Of a DNA stretch of 14,237 nucleotides, positions 1 through 7,609 are shown in pieces. Where the stretch lies: positions 1 through 14,237 of the forward strand of contig MTKS01000021.1 in assembly GCA_004028495.1 (NCBI GenBank), in the 5' to 3' direction. This stretch comes from Candidatus Electrothrix marina. GTDB lineage: Bacteria > Desulfobacterota > Desulfobulbia > Desulfobulbales > Desulfobulbaceae. Position 1 is the stretch's first letter. Every line of letters begins with the position of its first letter. The translations under genes were made by a program, and so were the position numbers. Under the pieces are notes generated by a model. It was not told the origin of the DNA and ran no database searches. It saw nothing but the letters and a program-made list of their open reading frames with translations.

Positions 1-1
1 G

Positions 2-954
2 GGCGAAGCTGAGACTGCGCAGGAGTTGATGAGAGCGATTCCGAAGATAGCTTCTTCGGGCTGGACGAGGAAGCTGAGGACAAATCTGAAGAGCTTGTTC
101 TGACACTGGATGATGAAGAAGTCCAAGGGAGTGAGCCGGGCATCGAAGAACCGGAAGAGGAAGCTGTTGATCTGAACCTTGATGCGGATCTGTTGGAAAA
201 CGGCGAATTGGAAACCGAGACAGCTTTAGGCCGTACGGCTGAAACAGCTCCGGGCGAGGCTGGAGAGTTCCTGCTTGATCAGAAACTTGAGCAAGAGTAT
301 GAGGTCGAAGAAGAGCAAAGAGAAAACGAGCTTTTGTTGACTGAAGATGCTGCTGTAGAAGGAGATTTCGAGAAGATTATAGACACGGAATCCGCTTCTT
401 TCTTAGAAAACGAGGAAGAAGGAGAGCTGCTCGGAGGTGATGAAGACACAGAAGATGCTGCACCTCTTTTTGATGTAGCACCTTTTATTGCCGCCGCCGC
501 CGCAGTTTCTTCGGATCCGTCTCTTGATAATGTACGATCTGTCAACGAACTGGCAGGAGTTGCGAAGAGGAGCGGAGGAACCCAGCAGCAAATAGTGATT
601 CTCCATCTCCTGGAGTCCGCAACCGCTCTTATCGGGCAAAAGTCCGAGCCGGACACCGATGATCAGGTTGTGGTCCAGGAATTGGCGGCCGGGCTTGAAT
701 TCGCAGCTGAGGATCCCTTTGAGCTAACGGCCCTGGTCCACCATTACACAGCCTGGCAGCAGGATTTTTTTCGTCGGGTTATGGCTAGCAAAGAAGAGCA
801 GCCGGTTCAGCATGCGGCTCCTTCACCATCTGTTGTTTCCGATTGTATCAGCAATAAGGACGCAGTCCATCAGGTTCAGGAGGGTTTCTCTCAGCTCCGG
901 GAGGCCATGATGGAGGAATTCAAGCACCTGAGAAAAGAACTGCAAAAAGGATAA
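2..954 (+). CDS. Highly acidic protein of unknown function (5' partial, apparent frameshift)
   Basis: I do not recognise this protein. The frame ending at the TAA at 952-954 is open back to base 13, with an in-frame TGA at 10-12. Bases 2-30 read acidic residues (GEAETAQEL) in the next frame, so a missing base near 29-31 would join the two into one ORF that continues beyond the left edge. The first ~150 visible residues are dominated by Glu and Asp in loose repeats and look disordered. From about base 480 the sequence becomes ordered: an Ala-rich stretch, helices around the residues NELAGVAKRSGG and LHLLESATALIG, and a C-terminal amphipathic helix (VQEGFSQLREAMMEEFKHLRKEL) that may form a coiled coil. 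There are no membrane segments or cysteine motifs. It ends 9 bases before sdhC and may be co-transcribed with it. No ATG lies in frame before base 900; a TTG at 193 is possible but the reading frame does not need it. Confidence 0.6.
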
Positions 955-963
955 TTCGAGAAT

Positions 964-1596
964 ATGTTCGATTTCCTGCAAGGGACGCTCTCATCACTCA
1001 GCAGAAAGTACACCATGGCCGGAACCGGTTTTCTCCTTGGTGTCTTTCTGCTGACCCATGCAGCGGGTAATAGTTTTATCTTTCAAGGGAAAGCCGCTTT
1101 TAATGCCTATGCGGAGCAGCTGCATTCATTAGGCCCACTGGTTCCTGTGGCAGAGATTCTTCTGCTCATCATTTTTCCGACCCATATTTTTATAGGTATC
1201 AGCCTCTTCCTGAAGAACCAGGATGCAGCCGGCAGCAGTAGGTACGCTGTGAAGAGTTCCTCAGGGGGAGAAACTTGGGGCTCTCGTACCATGCCGTGGA
1301 CCGGGCTGATTATTCTCGCCTTCCTCCTTCTTCACCTTTTCAATGTTCGTTTTGTTGATCCAACCTTGCCCATTGCAGATGTCGTGGAGCAAACTTTGAC
1401 TCATCCCCTCTATCCCTTCTTTTATCTTTCTGGAATAACGGCTTTGATTCTGCATATCAGCCATGGTTTTTGGTCGTTATTGCAGACGTGGGGTATTCAT
1501 CATCCACGGCATAACAGCTTGATTCAAGGCGGGGCCTACCTGCTGGCTACTCTTATCTGTATGGTCTTTTTAGGAGTTGTTGTTGTTTTATGGTGA
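964..1596 (+). CDS. sdhC: Succinate dehydrogenase cytochrome b558 subunit
   Basis: This is the membrane anchor of succinate:quinone oxidoreductase. It carries haem b and passes electrons between SdhB and the (mena)quinone pool. The 210-residue product has five hydrophobic segments (about 20-36, 60-83, 112-128, 150-172 and 187-209), as expected for a single-subunit, di-haem b558 anchor. Histidines fall in the right helices for haem ligands: H32 (LLTHAAGN), H74 (PTHIFIG), H124 (LLLHLFNV) and H164 or H167 (LHISHGFW). The opening SSLSRKYTMAGTGFLLGVFL is typical of the family. The start ATG follows the acidic ORF by 9 bases and the Shine-Dalgarno is weak (AAAGGA about 12 bases upstream), so translation may be coupled. 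sdhA follows after 145 bases. Length is normal for the family and I see no defects. The assignment is secure; the direction of catalysis (succinate oxidation or fumarate reduction) cannot be read from the sequence. Confidence 0.93.
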   Translation: MFDFLQGTLSSLSRKYTMAGTGFLLGVFLLTHAAGNSFIFQGKAAFNAYAEQLHSLGPLVPVAEILLLIIFPTHIFIGISLFLKNQDAAGSSRYAVKSSSGGETWGSRTMPWTGLIILAFLLLHLFNVRFVDPTLPIADVVEQTLTHPLYPFFYLSGITALILHISHGFWSLLQTWGIHHPRHNSLIQGGAYLLATLICMVFLGVVVVLW

Positions 1597-1741
1597 GGAA
1601 CTATTGAGAGTTGTTCGGCTTTTTTTTGCACTCTTCTGTTTTTTTGTGGAGATGAAACAGGCCTGATCAACGCTTGCGGAATTTTTCTACGTCATTCATC
1701 AAGAGATTTTATTTTAAGCCACTCAATATATCGTAACGCCC

Positions 1742-3670
1742 ATGCGCCTCCATCCCGATATTCCCCCCGGCCCCTTACACGAAAAATGGGACAACTGTCG
1801 CTTCAGTAATACATTGGTCAACCCGGCCAACCGGCGCAAGTACGAGATCATTGTCGTAGGTACCGGTCTGGCCGGAGCTTCGGCAGCGGCCTCGCTGGCT
1901 GAACTCGGCTACAACGTCAAATCCTTTTGCATTCAGGACAGCCCCCGTCGCGCCCACTCCATCGCAGCACAGGGGGGCATCAACGCAGCCAAGAATTATC
2001 AGAATGACAGTGACTCTGTTTTTCGCCTTTTTTACGATACCATCAAGGGCGGCGATTTTCGTTCCCGCGAGGCCAATGTGTATCGCCTCGCTCAGATTTC
2101 CAACGCCATCATCGATCATTGCGCGGCCCAAGGGGTACCTTTTGCCCGAGAATACGGCGGTACCCTAGCTAACCGCTCCTTTGGCGGAGCCCAGGTTTCC
2201 CGCACCTTTTACGCCCGTGGTCAGACCGGTCAGCAGCTGTTGCTTGGTGCTTATTCCTCTCTGATGCGTCAGGTTGCAGCTGGCAAGGTCACTATCTATT
2301 CACGGCGGGAGATGATGGACGTGGTCGTGGTCGACGGGCAGGCACGGGGTATCATTGTCCGCAATCTGCTCACCGGCGAGTTGGAGAGATACTCGGCCAA
2401 TGCGGTGGTACTGGCTACGGGCGGCTACGGCAATGCCTTTTATCTGTCCACCAATGCAATGGCCAGCAATGTGACAGCGGCTTGGCGGGCCCATAAACGG
2501 GGGGCCGGATTTGCCAATCCTTGTTTTGTCCAGATCCATCCGACCTGCATCCCGGTGCATGGTGATTATCAGTCCAAGTTGACCCTGATGAGCGAGAGCC
2601 TGCGAAATGATGGTCGGGTCTGGGTGCCGAAGAAGACGAATGATCTTCGTGGCCCGGCGGAGATCCCGGAGGCAGAGCGTGATTATTACCTGGAGCGCAA
2701 ATATCCCGGCTTCGGTAATCTGGTTCCCCGAGACGTGGCTTCGCGCAATGCTAAGGAGGTCTGCGACCAAGGGCAGGGCGTGGGCGAGACCGGGCAGGCA
2801 GTATATTTGGATTTTGCCGAAGCTATTGAACGGGACGGCTCGGAAACCATTCTGAAGAAATACGGTAACCTTTTTCAGATGTACGAGCGCATCACCGCCT
2901 CAGATCCTGTTCAGGAACCGATGATGATCTATCCGGCAGTGCATTATACCATGGGCGGCCTGTGGGTGGATTATCAGTTGCAGTCGACCTTGGATGGTCT
3001 GTTCGTCATTGGCGAGGCCAACTTCTCTGACCACGGGGCCAATCGGCTCGGGGCCAGTGCCCTCATGCAGGGCTTGGCAGACGGGTATTTCATTCTGCCC
3101 GCTACCCTGGGGAACTATCTGGCTAAGGCTGGTTCGGATCGCCCGACGGTTGAGTCTCCGGATTTTATTGCGACAGAGGAGGAGGTCACGGCACGGGTCG
3201 CTCGGCTCTTACGTAATCGAGATTGGAAAAAGTCCGGTACCCAGCCGGTGGATTATTATCACCGTAAGCTTGGGGTACTGCTCTGGGATCATTGCGGTAT
3301 GGCACGGAATAAGGACGGATTGACTAAGGCGCTTGCTGAGATCCCGGCGATCAGGGAAGAGTTCTACGCCAATGTGTACGTGCCCGGAACCGGGCAGGAG
3401 CTGAACCAGTCGCTGGAACGGGCAGGTCGGGTGGCGGACTTTTTGGAATTCGCTGAAGTCATGGTGCTTGATGCCTTGGAACGGAAGGAGTCCTGCGGTT
3501 GTCATCTGCGGGAGGAAAGTCAGACCGAGGAGCATGAGGCCAAGCGGGATGATGCACAGTATTCGCATGTAACGGTCTGGGAGCATAGAGGGGTTGGACA
3601 GCCTCCTCTCCTCCATCAGGAACCGCTCCAGTTCGAGGCGGTTACGCCTTCGCAGCGGAGTTATAAATAG
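1742..3670 (+). CDS. sdhA: Succinate dehydrogenase/fumarate reductase flavoprotein subunit
   Basis: This is the catalytic FAD subunit, interconverting succinate and fumarate on the cytoplasmic face of the complex. The 642-residue product matches the B. subtilis/Bacteroidetes-type SdhA. It shows a Rossmann motif near 38-47 ([10 protein letters not shown]), the covalent FAD attachment histidine at H72 within [11 protein letters not shown], and substrate-site residues in QIHPTCIP (H266), VPRDVASR (R330), [10 protein letters not shown] (H401) and [10 protein letters not shown] (R435). The C-terminus has the [11 protein letters not shown] segment of this subfamily. ATG 1742 is the only usable start after the in-frame TAA at 1715-1717, and the residues after it ([11 protein letters not shown]) fit the family N-terminus, although no clear Shine-Dalgarno precedes it. 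The gene is intact and lies 145 bases after sdhC. Normally sdhB would follow directly; here an OLD-type nuclease gene begins 14 bases after the stop and sdhB lies about 3.1 kb downstream. Confidence 0.96.
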   Translation: MRLHPDIPPGPLHEKWDNCRFSNTLVNPANRRKYEIIVVGTGLAGASAAASLAELGYNVKSFCIQDSPRRAHSIAAQGGINAAKNYQNDSDSVFRLFYDTIKGGDFRSREANVYRLAQISNAIIDHCAAQGVPFAREYGGTLANRSFGGAQVSRTFYARGQTGQQLLLGAYSSLMRQVAAGKVTIYSRREMMDVVVVDGQARGIIVRNLLTGELERYSANAVVLATGGYGNAFYLSTNAMASNVTAAWRAHKRGAGFANPCFVQIHPTCIPVHGDYQSKLTLMSESLRNDGRVWVPKKTNDLRGPAEIPEAERDYYLERKYPGFGNLVPRDVASRNAKEVCDQGQGVGETGQAVYLDFAEAIERDGSETILKKYGNLFQMYERITASDPVQEPMMIYPAVHYTMGGLWVDYQLQSTLDGLFVIGEANFSDHGANRLGASALMQGLADGYFILPATLGNYLAKAGSDRPTVESPDFIATEEEVTARVARLLRNRDWKKSGTQPVDYYHRKLGVLLWDHCGMARNKDGLTKALAEIPAIREEFYANVYVPGTGQELNQSLERAGRVADFLEFAEVMVLDALERKESCGCHLREESQTEEHEAKRDDAQYSHVTVWEHRGVGQPPLLHQEPLQFEAVTPSQRSYK

Positions 3671-3684
3671 AGGCTGGGCGACTT

Positions 3685-5481
3685 ATGGTTATTATTCCAA
3701 ATCTTGCCATTGCTGGCTACCGAAGTTTTGGTCGGGAGCCGCAGTATTTTGATCAGTTTGCGAAGATCAATCTGTTTATTGGGCAGAATAATGCGGGGAA
3801 GTCCAATGTGCTTCGGTTTTTGAGTGAGGTTTACCCGCAAGTTCCTGACGCGTTAAAGAATAATATTTATTCAAAAAAACATTTACCTTTTGATGCACTG
3901 GACCAGCATTTCTCGGATAATCCACCTGTACTGCTTGGAATTGGTGAGAGAGTAGACAAGGATGAACTCCCATCTGATCATTGGCTAGTTGCTGAGTTAG
4001 ATAAGCGTACAGTATATCTTCCTCAGAAATATCAAAATGTTTCGGTTGATAGCCTGATTTTAAAGGTAATGGAAGAAAAGGCGAGAATAGACAATACGGC
4101 ACTATGCTGGACGTTAATCAACTTGCCTCCTTTGCCGTCGGAAAAAAGAGGGTTTGAAGAGTCTTGGCTGAAAGCAATTAAAGTTCTTACTGATGGAGAA
4201 TTATCTGCATTATGGGAGATTCTTACAAAGGCTGGTGGTGGGTCAAGACAGCATTCTTGGGAGCCAGATACAATTGCAAAAATGCAGTCATCTCCCGTTC
4301 AGATTAAAGCACAGCTCATCCCGGCCATCAGAAGAATAGGTGCAAAGGGAAGCAGCTCCGATGATTTTGACGGCACAGGCATCATCGACCGATTAGCAAA
4401 GCTTCAGAATCCCGATGTACATAATCAGCACGACCGAGAACAATTTAACGAGATTACAGATTTTCTCCGCGATGTCGTTGACCGCCCCGATGCTGTTCTT
4501 GAAATTCCCTACGAACGCGACACCATCCTTGTTCACATGGACGGCAAAGTTCTGCCCATCGAATCCCTGGGAACCGGTATTCACGAGGTGGTCATTCTCG
4601 CGGCGGCTGCAACCGTGCTTTCCGAGCATGTCGTTTGTATTGAAGAACCGGAACTGCATCTCAATCCCATCCTCCAGCGCAAGCTGATCCGCTATCTTGC
4701 AGCGCATACCAATAATCAGTATTTCATCACCACGCATTCTAACGTGTTGATGGACGTGCCTGATGCTGAAATCTATCATATCAAATTGGTCAACGGTGCT
4801 TCCGAGGTCGAGCGAGTGACCTCTGGTCGTCAGAAGTCAGCGGTCTGTGAAGATTTGGGCTATCATCCTTCAGATCTCCTTCAGGCAAACTGTATTATTT
4901 GGGTTGAAGGACCGTCGGACAGAATTTATCTGAACTGGTGGTTGAAAAGCATGAACGAAGACTTGGTGGAAGGCATCCATTACAGTATTATGTTCTACGG
5001 CGGCAGGTTACTTTCGCATTTGTCCAATGCAGAGACTGAATCGCAGGATATCAACGATTTTATTTCGTTACGCAAACTGAATAACCGAGGTGTGATTCTG
5101 ATTGATAGCGATAAGGAAAAGTCTCGTTCTCGTATCAATGGAACCAAACGGCGACTGCGGGATGAGTTTGATACCGGACCAGGGCATGCCTGGATAACCG
5201 AAGGACGGGAAATTGAGAATTACCTTCCTGCGGAGCAAGTGGAAGCAGCAATTGGAGATGTCTGCCCGAAGGCAAAGAAAAGAGGCCCGTTCGGAAAATA
5301 TGATAACACCTTGAAGATAAAGGGCGGACAGGGTAAGGCAACGCAGGCCAACAAGGTAAATGTGGCCCGCCATATAACGGAACAGTACCAAGCCGATCTA
5401 TCAGGCTATGACCTCAAAAAACAGCTCAACAAGCTGACCGAATTTATCCGAGAGGCAAACCCGGCTGGATTTCATCCGTAA
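3685..5481 (+). CDS. OLD-family ATPase with C-terminal TOPRIM nuclease domain
   Basis: This is a 598-residue AAA15/21-type ATPase joined to a TOPRIM domain, the layout of OLD (overcoming lysogenization defect) nucleases. Family members use ATP to control DNA cleavage and many act in phage defence. The Walker A motif is GQNNAGKS at 33-40. An ABC-like signature SLGTGIHE lies at about 294-301, Walker B is VVCIEEPELHLNP at about 316-328, and the switch histidine is in FITTHS (H351). The TOPRIM part shows VEGPSDR (E408), a DSD motif in ILIDSDK (D474, D476) and the downstream GREIENYL common in this family, so all the key residues appear present. It starts 14 bases after sdhA with a modest AGAGG 11 bases before the ATG. 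No UvrD-like GajB helicase gene or reverse transcriptase gene is next to it, so it looks like a stand-alone OLD rather than Gabija or a retron. The first half has AT-rich stretches (hand count 18 G+C in bases 3841-3900), unlike sdhA, which suggests transfer. Confidence 0.88.
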   Translation: MVIIPNLAIAGYRSFGREPQYFDQFAKINLFIGQNNAGKSNVLRFLSEVYPQVPDALKNNIYSKKHLPFDALDQHFSDNPPVLLGIGERVDKDELPSDHWLVAELDKRTVYLPQKYQNVSVDSLILKVMEEKARIDNTALCWTLINLPPLPSEKRGFEESWLKAIKVLTDGELSALWEILTKAGGGSRQHSWEPDTIAKMQSSPVQIKAQLIPAIRRIGAKGSSSDDFDGTGIIDRLAKLQNPDVHNQHDREQFNEITDFLRDVVDRPDAVLEIPYERDTILVHMDGKVLPIESLGTGIHEVVILAAAATVLSEHVVCIEEPELHLNPILQRKLIRYLAAHTNNQYFITTHSNVLMDVPDAEIYHIKLVNGASEVERVTSGRQKSAVCEDLGYHPSDLLQANCIIWVEGPSDRIYLNWWLKSMNEDLVEGIHYSIMFYGGRLLSHLSNAETESQDINDFISLRKLNNRGVILIDSDKEKSRSRINGTKRRLRDEFDTGPGHAWITEGREIENYLPAEQVEAAIGDVCPKAKKRGPFGKYDNTLKIKGGQGKATQANKVNVARHITEQYQADLSGYDLKKQLNKLTEFIREANPAGFHP

Positions 5482-5506
5482 CCGCAGGCCGGTGAAAGAC
5501 TGGTCT

Positions 5507-5521
5507 CACTATGTTATGGTG
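5507..5521. promoter_or_regulatory. Imperfect palindrome upstream of the DUF6364-like antitoxin, candidate operator
   Basis: The sequence CACTATGTTATGGTG is an inverted repeat with five of six arm positions paired around GTT. It sits about 25 bases before the antitoxin start, where many antitoxins bind to repress their own operon. The arms are short, so this could be chance. Confidence 0.25.
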
Positions 5522-5545
5522 GGAAGATAACACAGGAGCAACATT

Positions 5546-5788
5546 ATGAACGCAAAACTGATCCTGAACATGGAGAAACACCTGATTGATTCGGCAGAAG
5601 AATATGCCGCAAAAAACGGGAAGCCTCTGTCTCGCCTTGTGGCGGATTTCTTTCAAATGCTGAAAAATAGCAATGCGGAAAAGGAGCCACAGCTTCCGCC
5701 GACCGTAGCGTCTCTCAAGGGCGTGTTAAAAGGGAGCGGCATACAAGAGGAAGATTATAAACAATATCTGGAAGAGAAGTATTTATGA
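5546..5788 (+). CDS. Small antitoxin, DUF6364-like, partner of a PIN-domain toxin
   Basis: This 80-residue protein has an N-terminal beta strand followed by helices (KLILNMEKHLIDSAEEYAAK, then GKPLSRLVADFFQML). That is the ribbon-helix-helix-like pattern of the DUF6364 antitoxins found beside PIN toxins. The C-terminal part (PPTVASLKGVLKGSGIQEEDYKQYLEEKY) is the flexible toxin-binding tail typical of such proteins. ATG 5546 has a good Shine-Dalgarno (AGGAG at 5534-5538, spacing 7). The stop overlaps the next ATG as ATGA at 5785-5788, the usual antitoxin-toxin coupling. The toxin it should neutralise is reduced to a 20-codon stump, so the antitoxin appears orphaned: it may repress its own promoter, cross-neutralise a PIN toxin elsewhere, or be a relic. 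The family assignment is from memory of the pattern, not a search. Confidence 0.75.
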   Translation: MNAKLILNMEKHLIDSAEEYAAKNGKPLSRLVADFFQMLKNSNAEKEPQLPPTVASLKGVLKGSGIQEEDYKQYLEEKYL

Positions 5789-5847
5789 AAGTCCTTTTTG
5801 ACACCAACGTCATTCTGGATGTACTACTGGATTCGGTGGGACGATAA
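5785..5847 (+). pseudogene. Truncated PIN-domain (VapC-like) toxin, N-terminal stump
   Basis: The ATG at 5785 overlaps the antitoxin stop (ATGA) and opens a frame reading MKVLFDTNVILDVLLD then SVGR and a TAA at 5845-5847. The first 16 residues are a typical PIN-domain start: strand beta-1 with the first catalytic aspartate (D6 in LFDTNVILD). A complete toxin of this class runs to about 130-140 residues with three more acidic active-site residues, all absent here. Homology stops abruptly after LLD, and the Rpn gene starts 17 bases after the stop. I infer that a deletion or insertion removed the rest of the toxin and joined the stump to the Rpn gene. The stump cannot be an active ribonuclease. 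Confidence 0.75.
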
Positions 5848-5864
5848 ACCGTAAGGAAACAACT

Positions 5865-6728
5865 ATGCGTTTCTTAGATGTAAAAACCGATTTCGCCTTT
5901 AAAAAGGTCTTCGGCAGTGAGCAGTCAAAGAATGTACTGATAAGCTTCCTCAATGCGATCATTGATTTCGGCGAGGAACGGGTCACCGACCTGACCATAG
6001 TTGATCCCTATCAGATCCCTCTGCTCAAGGGCATGAAGGACAGCTATGTGGATGTCAAGGCGGTACTCTCTAATCAGAGCAAGGTCATTGTGGAGATGCA
6101 GGTGCTCAATGTGGAGGGCTTTGAGAAAAGAGTGCTGTATAATGCAGCAAAGCTCTATTCGACCCAGCTGAAAAAATCCGGGAAGTATACAACATTGGAG
6201 CCGATTATCGCCCTGACTCTGACGGATTTTGAGATGTTTCCTGAGTTTGCCAAGACGATTTCCTACTGGAATCTTCGGGAACGCGAAGTTCTTCTGCAAT
6301 ACAGCAATGATATCGAACTCATTTTTGCGGAATTACCCAAATTCACCAAAACAGAAGCGGAACTTTCCTCCATCACCGATAAATGGCTCTACTTTGTGAA
6401 GCATGCCGGTGAGCTGGAGTTCGTGCCGGAATCATTTACCGAGCCCCAGCTGCTTGAAGCCTTTGATATTGCCAACACCGCCGGGTTGAGCGAGGAGGAA
6501 TTGGATATCCAGTTCAAACGACAGGACTTTATTGCCATGCAGCAAGGTGCATTGGAAAAGGCTGCTAAGGATGGCTTAGAGCAAGGTCTTGCCCAAGGGG
6601 TTGAGCAGGGGAAAATAGAGACAGCCCTAAATATGTTGCGTGATCAAGTTCCTGTGGAGACGATCTGTAAATATACCGGGCTCGACAAAGATATAATTGA
6701 GCAGCTGCGGCAGAGAGATAAAGAATAA
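5865..6728 (+). CDS. Rpn-family recombination-promoting nuclease / putative transposase (PD-(D/E)XK)
   Basis: This 287-residue protein has the hallmarks of the Rpn/TIGR01784 family: the opening FLDVKTDFAFKKVFG, a PD-(D/E)XK core with D63 in SYVDVKA and the E-x-Q of VIVEMQV at about 75-80, and the segment RVLYNAAKLYSTQL. A Gly-Gln-Glu-rich repeat follows (GLEQGLAQGVEQGK, about 240-253), and then a small C-terminal helical motif (VETICKYTGLDKDIIEQL). Family members are DNA endonucleases often labelled transposases, and some have phage-defence links. The Shine-Dalgarno AAGGA at 5853-5857 is 7 bases from the ATG. I saw no terminal inverted repeats or target-site duplication by eye, so it is not visibly an insertion sequence. 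It lies directly after the broken PIN toxin and 22 bases before sdhB, so sdhB may depend on transcription through it. Confidence 0.88.
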   Translation: MRFLDVKTDFAFKKVFGSEQSKNVLISFLNAIIDFGEERVTDLTIVDPYQIPLLKGMKDSYVDVKAVLSNQSKVIVEMQVLNVEGFEKRVLYNAAKLYSTQLKKSGKYTTLEPIIALTLTDFEMFPEFAKTISYWNLREREVLLQYSNDIELIFAELPKFTKTEAELSSITDKWLYFVKHAGELEFVPESFTEPQLLEAFDIANTAGLSEEELDIQFKRQDFIAMQQGALEKAAKDGLEQGLAQGVEQGKIETALNMLRDQVPVETICKYTGLDKDIIEQLRQRDKE

Positions 6729-6750
6729 TTGCAGACAGGACAAGAAGGTA

Positions 6751-7511
6751 ATGGCGGCAAAGAATATATCCATCACAGTAAAGATCTGGCGACAGGCAAA
6801 TGAAACCGCAAAAGGGTGCCTGGAAACCTATGCTCTGAAGGAGATCAGCACGGATATGTCCTTTCTGGAGATGCTGGATGTTCTGAACGAGCAGCTGACG
6901 CTGGCGGGAAAAGATCCTGTGGTCTTTGACCATGACTGCCGGGAAGGAATCTGCGGCATGTGCGGAGCCGTGGTTGACGGGATTGCGCATGGGCCGGAGC
7001 GGGGTACCACCCTTTGCCAGCTGCATATGCGTCATTTTAAGGATGGACAGGTGATCTGCATTGAGCCTTTCCGCGCCAAGGCCTTTCCTCTGGTGAGAGA
7101 CTTGATGGTGGATCGTTCCGCTTTTGATCGAATCATTCAGGCAGGTGGCTTTGTTTCAATGAATACGGGTTCTGCCCCGGATGCCAATACGGTCTCGGTG
7201 CCACAGCAGCAGGCGGAGCAGGCTATGGATGCGGCAGCCTGTATCGGGTGCGGGGCCTGCGTTGCCTCCTGTCCCAATGCGGCAGCCATGCTTTTTACCT
7301 CGGCCAAGATATCCCAGCTGCCCTTATGCCCCAAGGGCGACCTGAACGGAAACGTCGGGCCTTGTCCATGGTAGAGGCTATGGATAAGGAGGGATTCGGT
7401 TCGTGCAGCAACCACCGGGAATGCGAGCAAGTCTGCCCAAAGGGGATCTCGATCCGTCATATTGCCCGAATGAATCGGGAGTATCTTGCAGCGACCTTGT
7501 TTGGCGAGTAA
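6751..7511 (+). CDS. sdhB: Succinate dehydrogenase/fumarate reductase iron-sulfur subunit (frameshifted)
   Basis: This subunit carries electrons from the SdhA flavin to the SdhC haem and quinone through three Fe-S clusters. ATG 6751 gives the family N-terminus (KNISITVKIWRQ); an upstream in-frame ATG at 6697 lies inside the Rpn gene and is unlikely. The [2Fe-2S] ligands are C63, C68, C71 and C89 (DCREGICGMC, TTLC). C164, C167, C170 and C174 (CIGCGACVASC) begin the second Fe-S module. After SAKISQL (L190, codon 7318-7320) the frame turns to unrelated sequence and stops at 7374. The family sequence continues one frame back as ALMPQGRPERKRR and so on to TAA 7511, giving 253 residues if one base is restored at about 7320/7321. 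The lost part holds C219, C225 and C229, needed for both the [4Fe-4S] and [3Fe-4S] clusters, so an uncorrected product could not work. No slippery heptamer is present at the shift. Confidence 0.92.
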
Positions 7512-7566
7512 ACTGACTGAAGTGAAATCGGCAAGAGGTACGGAAAAAAGGATCTGACCGGATAAC

Positions 7567-7605
7567 GAGCAGAAGAAACGAGCGGAAGAAGCGAGTAAAA
7601 GAAGC
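7567..7605 (+). repeat. Three imperfect 13-bp tandem repeats just upstream of the hsp70 start
   Basis: The units are GAGCAGAAGAAAC (7567-7579), GAGCGGAAGAAGC (7580-7592) and GAGTAAAAGAAGC (7593-7605). The array is purine-rich and ends 4 bases before the ATG at 7610, so it contains the ribosome-binding region (the last GAAG lies about 5 bases from the start). Its role is unknown; it would form the end of the untranslated leader. Confidence 0.7.
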
Positions 7606-7609
7606 ACGG

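Noticed and set aside
1598..1627. Possible terminator after sdhC (AACT/AGTT stem with an eight-base T-tract at 1620-1627)
   Set aside because: The stem is only four AT-rich base pairs and the T-tract does not follow it directly. A terminator between sdhC and sdhA would also be unexpected.
3685..5481. Gabija (GajA) or retron effector
   Set aside because: No UvrD-like helicase gene, reverse transcriptase gene or retron RNA-like region lies nearby; the neighbours are TA and Rpn genes.
5865..6728. Complete insertion sequence around the Rpn gene
   Set aside because: No terminal inverted repeats or flanking target duplication were visible by eye, and Rpn proteins often occur without IS ends.
6697..6750. 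Upstream in-frame ATG for sdhB
   Set aside because: It overlaps the end of the Rpn gene, and the conserved SdhB N-terminus begins at ATG 6751.
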